This document shows positions 1 through 8,408 of a stretch of DNA of 64,000 nt, in pieces (within the stretch, counting starts at the first letter, position 1; the number at the start of each line of letters is the position of its first letter). Below the pieces are notes generated by a model. It did no database searches. It saw only the letters and a program-made list of their open reading frames with translations, and was not told the origin of the DNA. The stretch lies in the NCBI GenBank assembly GCA_949752745.1, contig OX457024.1, positions 108,492,287 to 108,556,286 on the forward strand. Reading direction: 5' to 3'. The position numbers and the translations under genes were made by a program. The DNA is from Protula sp. h YS-2021. Lineage: Eukaryota; Annelida; Polychaeta; Sabellida; Serpulidae.

Positions 1-96
1 AAGAAAGTAGCCCTCTCTCCATATGACGATAAGCGGTACGTGCTGAATGATGGCTATTCCACCTTGGCGCATGGACATTACAAAGCAACGTTATAA
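1..96 (+). CDS. polB: Protein-primed DNA polymerase B, C-terminal 31 codons (element A)
   Basis: The first 96 bases encode the last 31 residues of the Maverick family-B DNA polymerase and a TAA stop. The tail is close to the end of the complete polymerase of element B (shared DGYSTLAHGHY block) but ends three residues longer. The catalytic domains lie outside the window, so nothing can be said about whether the full gene is intact. The stop codon lies inside the TATA box of the next gene. Confidence 0.9.
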   Translation, partial: KKVALSPYDDKRYVLNDGYSTLAHGHYKATL

Positions 97-100
97 AAGG
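92..100 (+). promoter_or_regulatory. TATA box overlapping the polymerase stop codon
   Basis: TATAAAAGG at 92-100 contains the polymerase TAA at 94-96 and stands about 55 bases before the ATG of the PC4-like gene. Element B has the same arrangement at 41,743-41,751, which supports real promoter function. Confidence 0.7.
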
Positions 101-153
101 GGGAGGTCCTCCAACGTAAGAGTTATTTGAGATGTGAACATTGAAGCGTGAAC

Positions 154-522
154 ATGGAACGTGAAAGTCGTAAAAGATCTGCAACTGATATGGATACTCT
201 TGCAGATACAGTGAAATACTTAAAAGTGAAAAATCCTACCACCACCATCAAGAAATTGAAAGTGGAGACGACGGCGACGACGGTACCAACACCACAGTCG
301 TGGGATGGAATGCTTTCTCTAGGAAATGGAAAGTATATCAGGATTATGAAACAAAGCAATGAAGGAGTGGTAAACATTCGCAAATACCTGAGAGATGAGG
401 GGGCTGGAAGAAACCGTCCTACGAAAAAGGGTATTTTGCTGACAATACCTGAATGGAAAATGCTGAAGAAGCAAGTGAAAGAAGTGGATAAAAGGCTTCG
501 CAGACAAGAAGACAGCGCATAA
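154..522 (+). CDS. PC4/p15-like single-strand DNA-binding protein (element A)
   Basis: Predicted 122-residue protein. The N-terminal third is basic and Ser/Thr-rich. The C-terminal ~65 residues follow the PC4 coactivator fold: a strand of the type LGNGKY, a second strand leading to IRKYLRDE, then a K-K-G-I-L-L turn, and the helix starting with the conserved Trp (PEWKMLKKQ). PC4 proteins bind single-stranded DNA and modulate transcription and replication, so a role on displaced strands during protein-primed replication is plausible (inference). The ATG at 154 is the first after the TATA box and aligns with the start in element B. It is the first of a row of four small plus-strand genes. A host-derived PC4 is the likely ancestor. 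Confidence 0.72.
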   Translation: MERESRKRSATDMDTLADTVKYLKVKNPTTTIKKLKVETTATTVPTPQSWDGMLSLGNGKYIRIMKQSNEGVVNIRKYLRDEGAGRNRPTKKGILLTIPEWKMLKKQVKEVDKRLRRQEDSA

Positions 523-536
523 CAAGGTGAAAAATC

Positions 537-907
537 ATGAATGCATACATGTTTAAGAATGGTGCTTACCTTACTGTAATGAGAGGAATGAAGTCATACT
601 AGATTCTAAGACAAGTTATCATCGGTTTAAACCTGAAGTGTGGAAAGACTTTAAAAACATACCGCTTGAACCTGGGTTTAAACGTAGACTTGAAAATAAA
701 GTGGAAGTGACGGTAGCTGAATATGATTCTAACATACGTGTAGAAATCTGTAGAAATCTTTTACAGGATTATCCAGCAGATTATAAGGGAGTTGTGCCAG
801 ATATACCATATACAGATATGATTCACTTTAATATCAAGAATTGGCGCGCAGTCTTACGATTCCTAGAAGTTATACAACATCCACTGTTTGACATCATCCG
901 AGCATAA
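537..907 (+). pseudogene. PC4-like paralogue 2, frameshifted (element A)
   Basis: The gene corresponds to the intact 124-residue gene at 42,166-42,540 of element B. The ATG at 537 is conserved, but a small indel near 575-580 throws the frame into a TAG at about 600; the rest of the coding sequence continues in another frame to 907. The product would hold two degenerate PC4-like units, each ending in a hydrophobic helix with a Trp (KPEVW and IKNWRAVLRFL). The function is unknown; a single-strand DNA or RNA binding role is inferred only from the fold pattern. Confidence 0.6.
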
Positions 908-958
908 AAAGATCTTTGCAGAGAAGACAGCTCATAGTTGATCTGACTGTTGAACGAG

Positions 959-1300
959 ATTGAAGACTTTTTATCGGAATATGAACCAATTACACGCGGA
1001 TTCTCATATCTGAAAAACGAATATGATGACATTGTGTTAAGACATTTTGGAAAGTATATCATTCTATCACTTGACGAACAATCCGTGTTGAAAGACCATC
1101 TAGAGAAGTTGAGGATACCTGACTTTCTTCTAAAACTCTCAGAGGATATAGAAGTGCGTGTGACTGACAACTCTCTAGACGTGTTTGTACGATTTCGTCA
1201 GTATGACGAGCTTACAGGAGACCACGACTACATCACCCTCAACACAGTGGAATGGTACGCTGTGTTACAAGCATTGGATTGGAAAGAACCTGGCGCTTGA
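959..1300 (+). pseudogene. PC4-like paralogue 3, start codon lost (element A)
   Basis: The frame is open from 950 to 1300 and aligns with the 113-residue gene at 42,544-42,885 of element B. The codon matching that gene's ATG is ATT at 959-961, so no in-frame ATG starts the protein. The C-terminal half (about 45 residues) shows the strand-strand-Trp-helix pattern of the PC4-like family (EVRV...DVFVRF...ITLNTVEWYAVL). It might still be made from a non-AUG codon; otherwise this is early decay. The next gene overlaps its 3' end in another frame. Confidence 0.55.
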
Positions 1301-1325
1301 ATTCAAAGAGGAAGGAGTGCAACTC

Positions 1326-1583
1326 ATGCGGGGCACCAAGTCCATTGAGCTGACACATCCCATGTGTGTTATGGTGATGGACATTGATATAAATGATCAT
1401 GAATATGAATTGAAACTGTCTGAACACGAAGATGTTAAAATGATAAAGTTTGGTAATGGACAGTGCTATGCTAGTTTTCATAGCATTTACAAACGTGGAT
1501 GTAATGTCTATGATACATATATTAATTTAGATTGGTATGAATGGCATTTGTTTATCGATGTATTGAATGGGTTTGTAAAATAA
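1326..1583 (+). CDS. PC4-like paralogue 4 (element A)
   Basis: 85 residues from the ATG at 1326. The frame is open upstream to 1185, and the stretch just before the ATG (LEFKEEGVQL) is conserved between the two elements with mostly conservative changes. Translation may therefore start further upstream or reach this frame from paralogue 3. The C-terminal part has the family pattern (CYASFHSIYK...INLDWYEWHLFIDVL). It is the last gene of the plus-strand row and is followed by AATAAA signals at 1623 and 1655. The function is unknown. Confidence 0.55.
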   Translation: MRGTKSIELTHPMCVMVMDIDINDHEYELKLSEHEDVKMIKFGNGQCYASFHSIYKRGCNVYDTYINLDWYEWHLFIDVLNGFVK

Positions 1584-1828
1584 GTGTTTTGAAATGTAAC
1601 TAATTCCTCATGCTATGTTTTGAATAAAGAAGAATGTAAAATAATGTATAACACAATAAAAACAAAACTTGTATAGAACTGCCTTGTTTTTATTCATAAT
1701 AAATGAACATTGACAATTACCACAACTACTACACCGTGATTAAAATAATGTCTATATACAAAATCCTTCACCTATTATGAATGACATTTACCACACCTTA
1801 ACTAATACAACATAGTGATCTATATACA
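1584..1828. terminator. Convergent 3' ends with facing poly(A) signals
   Basis: The plus-strand row ends with AATAAA at 1623-1628 and 1655-1660. The minus-strand block ends here too, with TTTATT (AATAAA on the minus strand) near 1688. This AT-rich spacer separates the two convergent transcription units; no gene is seen in it. Confidence 0.5.
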
Positions 1829-2266
1829 TCAATAAAATAATGGTTTATAATGTCTATATACAAATTCTTTAACTACAAAATCACCATCACTTCTTCTTAA
1901 TACATCAATGATTTCAAAAGGACTATGTCCTCGAGCTCTTTGAATTATATAATACACACAATAAAATCCACATGTAGATGATATTGGTGTTTGTAATGGA
2001 ACTGAATTATACATGAAATTAAACTTTAAAAACTTATTCAAACGACTGTCTATAGGTAAAAGTCCATAAGAGTCAAAATATTCTACAGGGTCTTTGTCAT
2101 AATATACTGCCACCCAATGCTCTCCTGGCTCATCATGATCGTCTGTGTTGATGACATAGGCACCGCGTTGTAAAGATGGTAACTGATCCATGGCAAACAC
2201 ACCTTGAAACAAGTCTTTTGTCGCGGCATCATGGGATAGGATGGCTCCTATCTGCTTCGTGTTCAT
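1829..2266 (-). CDS. PRO: Adenain-like cysteine protease, 145 aa (element A)
   Basis: Maverick maturation protease of the adenovirus protease/Ulp1 group (clan CE), expected to cleave precursor capsid proteins during assembly. The catalytic layout is visible: His50 in GEHW, Asp65 in FDSYG, Gln92 in LQTPIS and Cys99 in STCGFYC. The length is short compared with adenain (about 200 aa), as is usual for Mavericks. Its ATG overlaps the stop of the major capsid gene (ATGA at 2263-2266). The C-terminus is complete here, unlike in element B, where an early TAG removes 12 residues. Confidence 0.85.
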   Translation of the reverse strand: MNTKQIGAILSHDAATKDLFQGVFAMDQLPSLQRGAYVINTDDHDEPGEHWVAVYYDKDPVEYFDSYGLLPIDSRLNKFLKFNFMYNSVPLQTPISSTCGFYCVYYIIQRARGHSPFEIIDVLRRSDGDFVVKEFVYRHYKPLFY

Positions 2267-3636
2267 GACTGGTAGTCGAATTGAATGCTACGATTTGCAC
2301 TTATTTCAACAATGTTATCAAATTCAGCATACACTATAACATTGACTGTATTTTGCAAGGCACCAGCAAAATTCATTTCTAGTCGCAAATTCCCATGCTT
2401 GATAAGGGCATAATGATCATCACCATCATAATCAGGTGTTAAGTCAAACGAAAATAAAGCATAACCTCTAGGCCAATCTTCCCGTTTTATAATGGAACTT
2501 TTCTCACCATTCAATTTATCAAACGATTTGTAGAGCGTTTCAAAAGCATCAAGATATTTGCTTCGATTTATATCAAGTTTGAGAGGTTTGGATAGGACTG
2601 GTTCACCATCCGTGTAAAGTTGCATATAGTTCAGAAAAAAATGATCAAAATTGTATGGATTTCTCAATACTGTTCCAGCAAAGGCTTCATTATGAACCAG
2701 TCCAATGACAATACGTTTGGGTAATTGGCCTAAAAAGATGTTATCTTTCACAAAAGATTGAAATCCAGCTGGAATAGCTAACACTTTACACTCTTTTCTA
2801 GTAATAATAAACTTAGCAGGACTTTTCATCAATGCATCTGCATGTCCTAACTGAATACCTGGACTAACCCTCACTTTGCGAATGGTTAAAAACGCATCTC
2901 TCACTTCTACTTTATAACCATTATTTGCAGCCATTAACACATATTCATCTTTTTGTCTATGTAAACGTAATTTCATACTAATACCATTGGGAAGATAGCG
3001 ATCTTGCTCAAACAAATCTACCCTTAAACCGCCTGTGAGCGTTAACTCACGGCTTTGACGTCTATACAAATAACGATTATGTAAACCATTATTTGCCTGC
3101 AGAGCTACCTCACCACCATCAGCATTTACATGAAAACCTGCTACATATCTTTCATGATTAGCTCTTTTCACTTCATGACTATTCATTGACCTGGCAGTAT
3201 CTTTATAGATGAGACGCATAGAGCGCTCAGAATTGAGACTTTCTTCCAAGTCATGAATGAGATGGGATATGATACTGGTATTACCGTGGGTATTGTTACT
3301 ATGCGATACCAAACGATCATTTAGAAACAATTCAATATTGGACCATAACTCATTAAACAAATCATTGATACATGATACATTATCATCAACATCGCATGCT
3401 GTTCCATCAGCTTTTACAATAGCGCATACAATATGAAGTCTGCTGTTCTTTAAATCTAGATATTCTTCTGTACTCGCAGGAATGTAGAATTCTATAGGAG
3501 CGCCCTCTCTAATGGTAGTGAGTGGTTGATAGTCCACATTATAACTTTTTTCTACAGCAGTTTGCGTTGGTGGTACGTGAAACCATTCTAATGGAGAAAG
3601 GCTACATTCACAAGAATTATTATGAATTAAAGACAT
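2263..3636 (-). CDS. MCP: Major capsid protein, 457 aa (element A)
   Basis: Intact open frame. It belongs to the family often annotated as F54H12.2-like in invertebrate genomes, which is the double-jelly-roll major capsid protein of Mavericks/adintoviruses (family assignment from memory of conserved blocks such as PLEWFHVPPTQ and EFYIPAS). It should form the hexon-like trimers of an icosahedral particle. It lies between the pX-like peptide (2-base gap upstream) and the protease (ATGA overlap downstream). No signal peptide or membrane segment is visible. The homologue in element B has an internal stop. Confidence 0.8.
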   Translation of the reverse strand: MSLIHNNSCECSLSPLEWFHVPPTQTAVEKSYNVDYQPLTTIREGAPIEFYIPASTEEYLDLKNSRLHIVCAIVKADGTACDVDDNVSCINDLFNELWSNIELFLNDRLVSHSNNTHGNTSIISHLIHDLEESLNSERSMRLIYKDTARSMNSHEVKRANHERYVAGFHVNADGGEVALQANNGLHNRYLYRRQSRELTLTGGLRVDLFEQDRYLPNGISMKLRLHRQKDEYVLMAANNGYKVEVRDAFLTIRKVRVSPGIQLGHADALMKSPAKFIITRKECKVLAIPAGFQSFVKDNIFLGQLPKRIVIGLVHNEAFAGTVLRNPYNFDHFFLNYMQLYTDGEPVLSKPLKLDINRSKYLDAFETLYKSFDKLNGEKSSIIKREDWPRGYALFSFDLTPDYDGDDHYALIKHGNLRLEMNFAGALQNTVNVIVYAEFDNIVEISANRSIQFDYQS

Positions 3637-3638
3637 GT

Positions 3639-3995
3639 TTAAAAAATATCTTTCTTATATTTTGTTGATGTTATCCGTTTGGCTGCCTTTCGCCTTCTGA
3701 CAGGTTTTGCAGGTTGTGCTCTCTTTTGTCCTCCTAGCACATCACCAATCACACGTTGTGCTACTCGGCCTGTAACATCTTTCGCGACATCTTTCGCAGC
3801 CTTTTTAAGATGTGGTGCAACGATTTTAGCCCCTGCCTTAAGCAGTGGAATAGCTTTGCGAGCCAATGATCCTAATATTGAACCAATACCATCTCCATAT
3901 TGTATTCGTGCTCCTTTAAATCCTGGTAATTCTCCGCCCAATTGACGAAGAAAATGGTTGCGATATGCTGACGGATCGTGTCTATATGCTTTCAT
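3639..3995 (-). CDS. pX/pVI-like basic virion peptide, 118 aa (element A)
   Basis: The chosen ATG at 3995 forms an ATGA overlap with the penton stop, exactly as in element B; an in-frame ATG further upstream (4025) lies inside the penton gene. The protein has a Gly-rich stretch (GGELPGFKG, YGDGIGSILG), a central amphipathic helix rich in Ala, Lys and Leu, and a very basic tail (KPVRRRKAAKR). This pattern fits the adenovirus core peptide pX or the membrane-active pVI that adintoviruses are reported to share. It is likely packaged with DNA or acts on membranes at entry (inference). Confidence 0.65.
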   Translation of the reverse strand: MKAYRHDPSAYRNHFLRQLGGELPGFKGARIQYGDGIGSILGSLARKAIPLLKAGAKIVAPHLKKAAKDVAKDVTGRVAQRVIGDVLGGQKRAQPAKPVRRRKAAKRITSTKYKKDIF

Positions 3996-4741
3996 AATGC
4001 TTTTGGTCGAAAATGAAGTTTGCATATCACTTTCCCAGTTTGAAATGACACATTATAAGCTGTGTCATCCTTAATATTCATTTCTATTGTGTCAAATTTG
4101 GATGTGTTTACAGTGACGTAATGAGGTTCTTCATAAGTTTTCATAATAATATCACCATCATACCCTTCAATGGGAACAGAACGTAGCAAAGGAACATAAT
4201 AATCTCCAACTACTTGTGGCTCACAAATACTACAATACACATAAAGTGTATAATATCCATGTTTCACATCGGATTGATGTTCAGCAGGACCGGATTCTCT
4301 ATACCATCTACCTGGTTTAAATCCTAAAATCTCAGCTAATCCAGTAGAAAAGACAATATCATATTCCTCTTTTAAAATAAGAGAAACTTTTCGACTAATT
4401 TTATCATACTTTAACCTAATAGGGTTTGAATTAATAGATTTTTGTAATTCTGCATTTATTGCAGTACATATTTCAGGTATGGTTCTGTAGTAACCATATG
4501 GAATATAAACTGGATAAAATACATCTGATGATGATGATCGATAATGCAGAGTATAGTCTATTCCTGGCCTCATTGTCGTCCATGTGTGTGGGTATTGAAT
4601 TTCAGCTAAGGCTACTTCATATTTTCCGTTCAAATATATTGTACGAGGTAAACGAATTTGATAATTAGACGCCTTATTAGTAGAATAATAGTTCAAACTA
4701 GCATTGCTGGGCAAAGTGACGTAAAAACTTGTTGACTCCAT
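3992..4741 (-). CDS. Penton-like minor capsid protein, 249 aa (element A)
   Basis: Single-jelly-roll minor capsid (penton base-like) protein of Mavericks, placed at capsid vertices. Family blocks seen are NYQIRLPRTIYL near the N-terminus, the EVALAEIQYPHTW strand, and a C-terminal region with CSICEPQVVGD. The length is usual for the family. It precedes the pX-like peptide (ATGA overlap) and follows the small acylated protein after 55 bases. The frame is intact. Confidence 0.78.
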   Translation of the reverse strand: MESTSFYVTLPSNASLNYYSTNKASNYQIRLPRTIYLNGKYEVALAEIQYPHTWTTMRPGIDYTLHYRSSSSDVFYPVYIPYGYYRTIPEICTAINAELQKSINSNPIRLKYDKISRKVSLILKEEYDIVFSTGLAEILGFKPGRWYRESGPAEHQSDVKHGYYTLYVYCSICEPQVVGDYYVPLLRSVPIEGYDGDIIMKTYEEPHYVTVNTSKFDTIEMNIKDDTAYNVSFQTGKVICKLHFRPKAL

Positions 4742-4796
4742 GATGTCTAAATCGTTTTTGTGATGTAGATAGACTGAATGTGTATATACATTATGT

Positions 4797-4982
4797 CTAG
4801 CTCACGTCATCTTCACTGTCTCCATGATCTCTATTACTGTCTCCATGATCTATATTACTGTCTACTACTTCTCCTTGACAACAAGCGCTTACACACCTAA
4901 TTTTTACAGGAATAGTATTTTTATTTTCATTGTCTTTACAGCAACACCATAACTGTTTAAACCATGTTAAAAAGTTTCCCAT
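4797..4982 (-). CDS. Small Cys-rich protein with N-terminal acylation motif, 61 aa (element A)
   Basis: The protein begins MGNFLTW, which fits the N-myristoylation signal (Gly2 and Thr6), followed at once by a CCC cluster suited to palmitoylation. A second conserved Cys block (RCVSACCQG) and an acidic Asp/Ser-rich tail follow. The element B homologue keeps Gly2, Thr6 and a CCCC cluster. A membrane-anchored virion or assembly factor is inferred. It starts 16 bases inside the end of the preceding 165-aa gene. The family function is unknown. Confidence 0.6.
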   Translation of the reverse strand: MGNFLTWFKQLWCCCKDNENKNTIPVKIRCVSACCQGEVVDSNIDHGDSNRDHGDSEDDVS

Positions 4983-5464
4983 CCTTCTGGAAACAACCTT
5001 TCTTGACGCTGTTTTATCTCTTTTGCAATATCTTCACGAGTTGTCTTTTTTCCAAAAACAGCTTTTGGGATATTAGCGTCTACAATTTCCTCAATAAACT
5101 GCTTCCACCCCTGCGGCGGTTGTCGTCGTTCTTTTCTTCTTGTAGCAACCAATGCTTCTTTCAACAAATCAATACTGTTGGAATTCTCAATGACATCTCC
5201 AGTTTTCAATACAAGTTCATTTTTATCTGTCCATCTCGTACCATGTTTCTTCAGTTCTACCAAAAGTTGTGTTAGTTTTCCATGATATATAGGTTGAAAA
5301 TAGCTTAGAAACTGTTGCGACTTTTCTGATTTTGCTGTACCAGATGATGTGACAGACTTTTGTCGTTGTTGTTGTGATTGAATTGTTCGTAAATGACGAC
5401 CAAGAAGTTGAGACATTTCCATTGCCTTCTCACGAGTTCGTTTCCCACGTAAAAGTTTATTCAC
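4967..5464 (-). CDS. Conserved Maverick protein of unknown function, 165 aa (element A)
   Basis: The N-terminal third is basic and Gln/Ser-rich. The conserved core runs from FQPIYHGKL through ELVLKTGDVI and SIDLLKEAL to a C-terminal Gly-Trp pair (PEGWETF). Related proteins recur in Mavericks between the ATPase and the capsid genes. No enzymatic motif is visible, and a structural or scaffold role is possible. The homologue in element B has lost its first ~50 codons to a deletion. The end overlaps the start of the acylated protein by 16 bases, a layout kept in both elements. Confidence 0.6.
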   Translation of the reverse strand: MNKLLRGKRTREKAMEMSQLLGRHLRTIQSQQQRQKSVTSSGTAKSEKSQQFLSYFQPIYHGKLTQLLVELKKHGTRWTDKNELVLKTGDVIENSNSIDLLKEALVATRRKERRQPPQGWKQFIEEIVDANIPKAVFGKKTTREDIAKEIKQRQERLFPEGWETF

Positions 5465-5552
5465 TTTCGATTTGATTTCACCATCTTTTCCCTTTTTTCC
5501 AACAACATTTTATATTCATATTCAGGAATGGGGACCATTTTCAAAGTATGTT

Positions 5553-5879
5553 TCATTTTAGCAGCAACTGAGCTAACAAAGGTAATGCAAATTTAGCAAT
5601 AGCTCCAAGGAATCCTCTTTTCTGATTAACCAACTTCTTTTTTCTTTGAAGTGATATCTTCTTATCTGCTAGAGTGCGAAGGGTATGACGCTCACGCTTG
5701 AATTGCTTATACCTTTTTGAGCTTAAGGGTAAATGTCCTCGCAATATATTCAAACAAATTTCAAACAAGCTAGTTAATTCCTCCTTAGTAGCTTGCTCTA
5801 ACAAGTATTTACGTCGTTTAGGCCCACTGCGTGCGAGCAAATGAAGAAAAGGTTGATTCGCTTGAATACGTTTAGACAT
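5553..5879 (-). CDS. Basic virion-associated candidate with C-terminal amphipathic helix, 108 aa (element A)
   Basis: Lys/Arg-rich protein with a conserved N-terminal block (MSKRIQANQPFLHLLARSG), a middle stretch that resembles a recurrent Maverick/adintovirus family (ICLNILRG...LADKKISL) and a C-terminal hydrophobic helix (GFLGAIAKFALPLLAQLLL). The helix could act on membranes or insert in the capsid (inference). The start overlaps the ATPase end by 8 bases in both elements. In element B a ~360-bp deletion removes the C-terminal half, including this helix. Confidence 0.58.
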   Translation of the reverse strand: MSKRIQANQPFLHLLARSGPKRRKYLLEQATKEELTSLFEICLNILRGHLPLSSKRYKQFKRERHTLRTLADKKISLQRKKKLVNQKRGFLGAIAKFALPLLAQLLLK

Positions 5880-6526
5880 CTTGACTGTGAATCGTTAAGT
5901 GACTTGGTTCTTGCCCATACACTACTTTATCAACATATACGTAATGTGTATCTTTTGGTAAAATGCCTGTACGAATACGTAGTTGATCATTTGTCTTCGG
6001 CTTCAAGTCAATGAATAAATAACCATGAGGTTTGCTCGTAGCATCTTGATAGGCTTCTATGAGAAAATGAGATTTTCCAGGATACATTTGTCGCGCTAAT
6101 GTACTTATTTGTTGACTATCTCTAGGATTTTTAAACAGAATGATGTAATGTGTATTCAAACTAATATTTCGCATTTCTCTACCATGATGAAATAAATTAT
6201 GCACAATAAAAATAATGCTGAGATTTTGATGGCTGCTGCCTACACTAAAGAGGCGTGTCATACGCTCATCACTATGACATTTAGTCATTAAGTCATCTAT
6301 GATGAGTAAGTTTTTTCGGGTTAAAGCGCTCTTCAATGTCGTCTGGAATGCCTTGGTAAAATTCTACACCTTTCATTCCCTTGTACAAAGGTTGATCTGC
6401 TGCATAGAGCCATAAAATGGTTTTTGGAGAGGGTTTAATTAAATTTTGCTCTAGAATTTCCTTCACCAGAGAAGTTTTACCACTGCCTGTAGGTCCAGAG
6501 ACCAAACATGTGAATGGGTGCTTCAT
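5872..6526 (-). pseudogene. ATPase: FtsK/HerA-type packaging ATPase, frameshifted (element A)
   Basis: Maverick genome-packaging ATPase. The Walker A motif GPTGSGKT lies in the first frame (6293-6526) and the Walker B LLIIDDL in the second (ending at 5872). Compared with element B, about 5 bases are missing near 6305-6325, just before Walker B, so the two motifs are in different frames. The start at 6526 gives an ATGA overlap with the integrase stop, conserved in both copies. The rest of the protein is well preserved, so the lesion looks recent, or could be an assembly error. Confidence 0.8.
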
Positions 6527-7621
6527 TTTTGAATGTCTGTTTCTTTTACCCAACTGTTAAATTTCTTTGGCCAACCTAACCACTTGACAAATAATTCTTT
6601 TACACCTCGTCTTTTTCGTGTTTTCAAGACCTGTTCAATTCTGTAGATGGATTCAATATCTTTTGTAACAGCTTGCAATTCTTCTTCATAGAAATGTCCA
6701 TCAATATCTTCGTCTAAAAAGTCTTTCACACGATACAAGTGTATTCCTTGCTTCTTATAACGATGTGTGATAATGAACACTTCTTGTGTCCATTTTATAT
6801 GATAATCTCGTTGAAACGTATATTTAAAGTGAGAAATGCGAACATGTTGACCAATTTTAAATTTGTAAGGTTTTTTCTTCTTCTTTGGTTTCAATTTCAA
6901 TTTGTCTACATACATATACTTCCACACTTTAGATTCATTTTCCTTTCGAATATCTGCAGGAGCATACTTATTAGGGAGAGAGCCATGTGGTCTATGGTTG
7001 TAATTGTATACCAATTCTTGAAGGATGTCTGCATACCGATAAGTTTGATTATGTAGAAAATATCGATACATCATTCCCTTTAGAGTACGAATGACTCTCT
7101 CAGCAAAGTTGGCTTTAGTTTCATTCTTTGTCGTGTAAGCATGAATTCCCTCATTCTTCAAAAATGCTTTTACCCATCTGTTTTTAAATTCAGTTCCTTT
7201 ATCTGACCTTAGAGTTCGTGGTCTTCGACGTGTTTCATGAAAAATATTCTGGAAAGCTTGTATGACGCTGGTATGTGATTTGTTAGGTATTGGCTGCACC
7301 CACAAATATTTTGAAAACACATCAATGACAACTAATAAAAAGCAGGTGTCATCGTTATAAGAGGCTATGTTTCCCATGTCAGCCAAATCAATATCCCACA
7401 TGTCATCAATACCGCGTGTAATGACATGTTGCCTTTTAAACCTATATTTTACAGGTTGTAGTAAACTGAATGCATCTTGATTCTGTAACCATGTCTTCAC
7501 TTTGGAATGAGTAATTGGTTGATCATATTTTTTTAATATGTGATAAAGTTTGTAAGGACCATGCACCGGGTTGACCAGGTTTAAAGTAAATATTGGTTAA
7601 GTACTCCTTCCACGTTGACAT
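6523..7621 (-). pseudogene. INT: Retroviral-type integrase with chromodomain, 5' frameshift (element A)
   Basis: DDE integrase that would insert the linear element and create the 6-bp target duplication. Catalytic residues lie in the long frame: Asp in DIDLADM, Asp in LRSDKGTEF and Glu in NFAERVIR. The C-terminal ~45 residues form a chromodomain (YRIEQVL...FVKWLGWP...SWVKE), which directs some integrases to methylated histones. The long frame starts at 7566; the first ~18 codons from the ATG at 7621 are in another frame because about 5 bases are missing relative to element B. The catalytic core is complete. Confidence 0.82.
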
Positions 7622-7738
7622 GTTAACACTAAATGAAAAGCACTTGTACACATACACTACATTTTATTTCACCTCATACCTCAATCAACATATATTACAT
7701 TTTATTTTCGTTGTCCAATAAACACATGTTACAGGTTT

Positions 7739-8071
7739 TTATAAATCAAGTATAGACACAATGGTGTGAATAACTGGCGTCCATTCATCTTCAATGCATA
7801 CTAACCAACTACTTAATTCATCAAAAGTTATAGCATTTAACCCATACTTCTCACAACGTTTGTTGGCATTGTCTAACACTTTATCTAAATGAATATAATA
7901 TTTAGCTTCATTCCAATATGCATAGACACTTGCGAAATGGCAAGTATGTTCTTCACACTCTTCATTTTGACAAGCAGGACATAACAAACATGCAAATTTT
8001 TTTACAGCTAATAACATTTCTTCACAATATGTTTTTTGCACAATATACTGTTTCAATGTAATGTCCGCCAT
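7739..8071 (-). CDS. Small zinc-binding accessory protein, 110 aa (element A)
   Basis: Start chosen at 8071 (MADITLKQY), which matches element B and forms a TAATG stop-start overlap with the upstream gene. A Cys/His cluster near residue 32 (CPACQNEECEEHTCH) could bind zinc. The rest is helical, ending in WTPVIHTIVSILDL. Not recognised outside these elements. It is the last gene of the accessory block, directly upstream of the integrase promoter region. Confidence 0.5.
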   Translation of the reverse strand: MADITLKQYIVQKTYCEEMLLAVKKFACLLCPACQNEECEEHTCHFASVYAYWNEAKYYIHLDKVLDNANKRCEKYGLNAITFDELSSWLVCIEDEWTPVIHTIVSILDL

Positions 8072-8352
8072 TATACTGCAATATACATTAACCACTCTCT
8101 CACTTCATCAAACAGTCTTGGATCAAATCGAGCAAAGTGAAATGCTGCTTCCACATCAAAATTCTCAGCTCCGTCAATGTCACCACACTCTTTGATGAAA
8201 TCCTCGCGTAAGTTTGACAAGTTTAGCGCTAAATGAGCAAGTTCCCAATAGATGCTAAAGTGTTGTAGTTGTTGTTGAACAGACCCAAAACGTTCCAGTT
8301 CAGTTAACATGTAGTCCACATACTTCTCCTTAAAACATGTTTCTACATCCAT
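8071..8352 (-). CDS. Accessory helical protein of the YVDYML family, 93 aa (element A)
   Basis: Begins MDVETCFKEKYVDYML. The spacing of an aromatic-rich start, a WELA-type helix, a DFIKEC motif and an acidic AAF segment is shared with the 148-aa gene at 9,068 and with genes at 50,263, 51,393 and 51,879, so these are diverged paralogues. Function unknown. Its stop overlaps the next start as TAATG at 8069-8073. The element B counterpart is broken by a TGA. Confidence 0.5.
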   Translation of the reverse strand: MDVETCFKEKYVDYMLTELERFGSVQQQLQHFSIYWELAHLALNLSNLREDFIKECGDIDGAENFDVEAAFHFARFDPRLFDEVREWLMYIAV

Positions 8353-8408
8353 CCTACATGTTCATATGACACGTCTGCACACTATGACGGCTGGCGAGTA
8401 AATGATTT

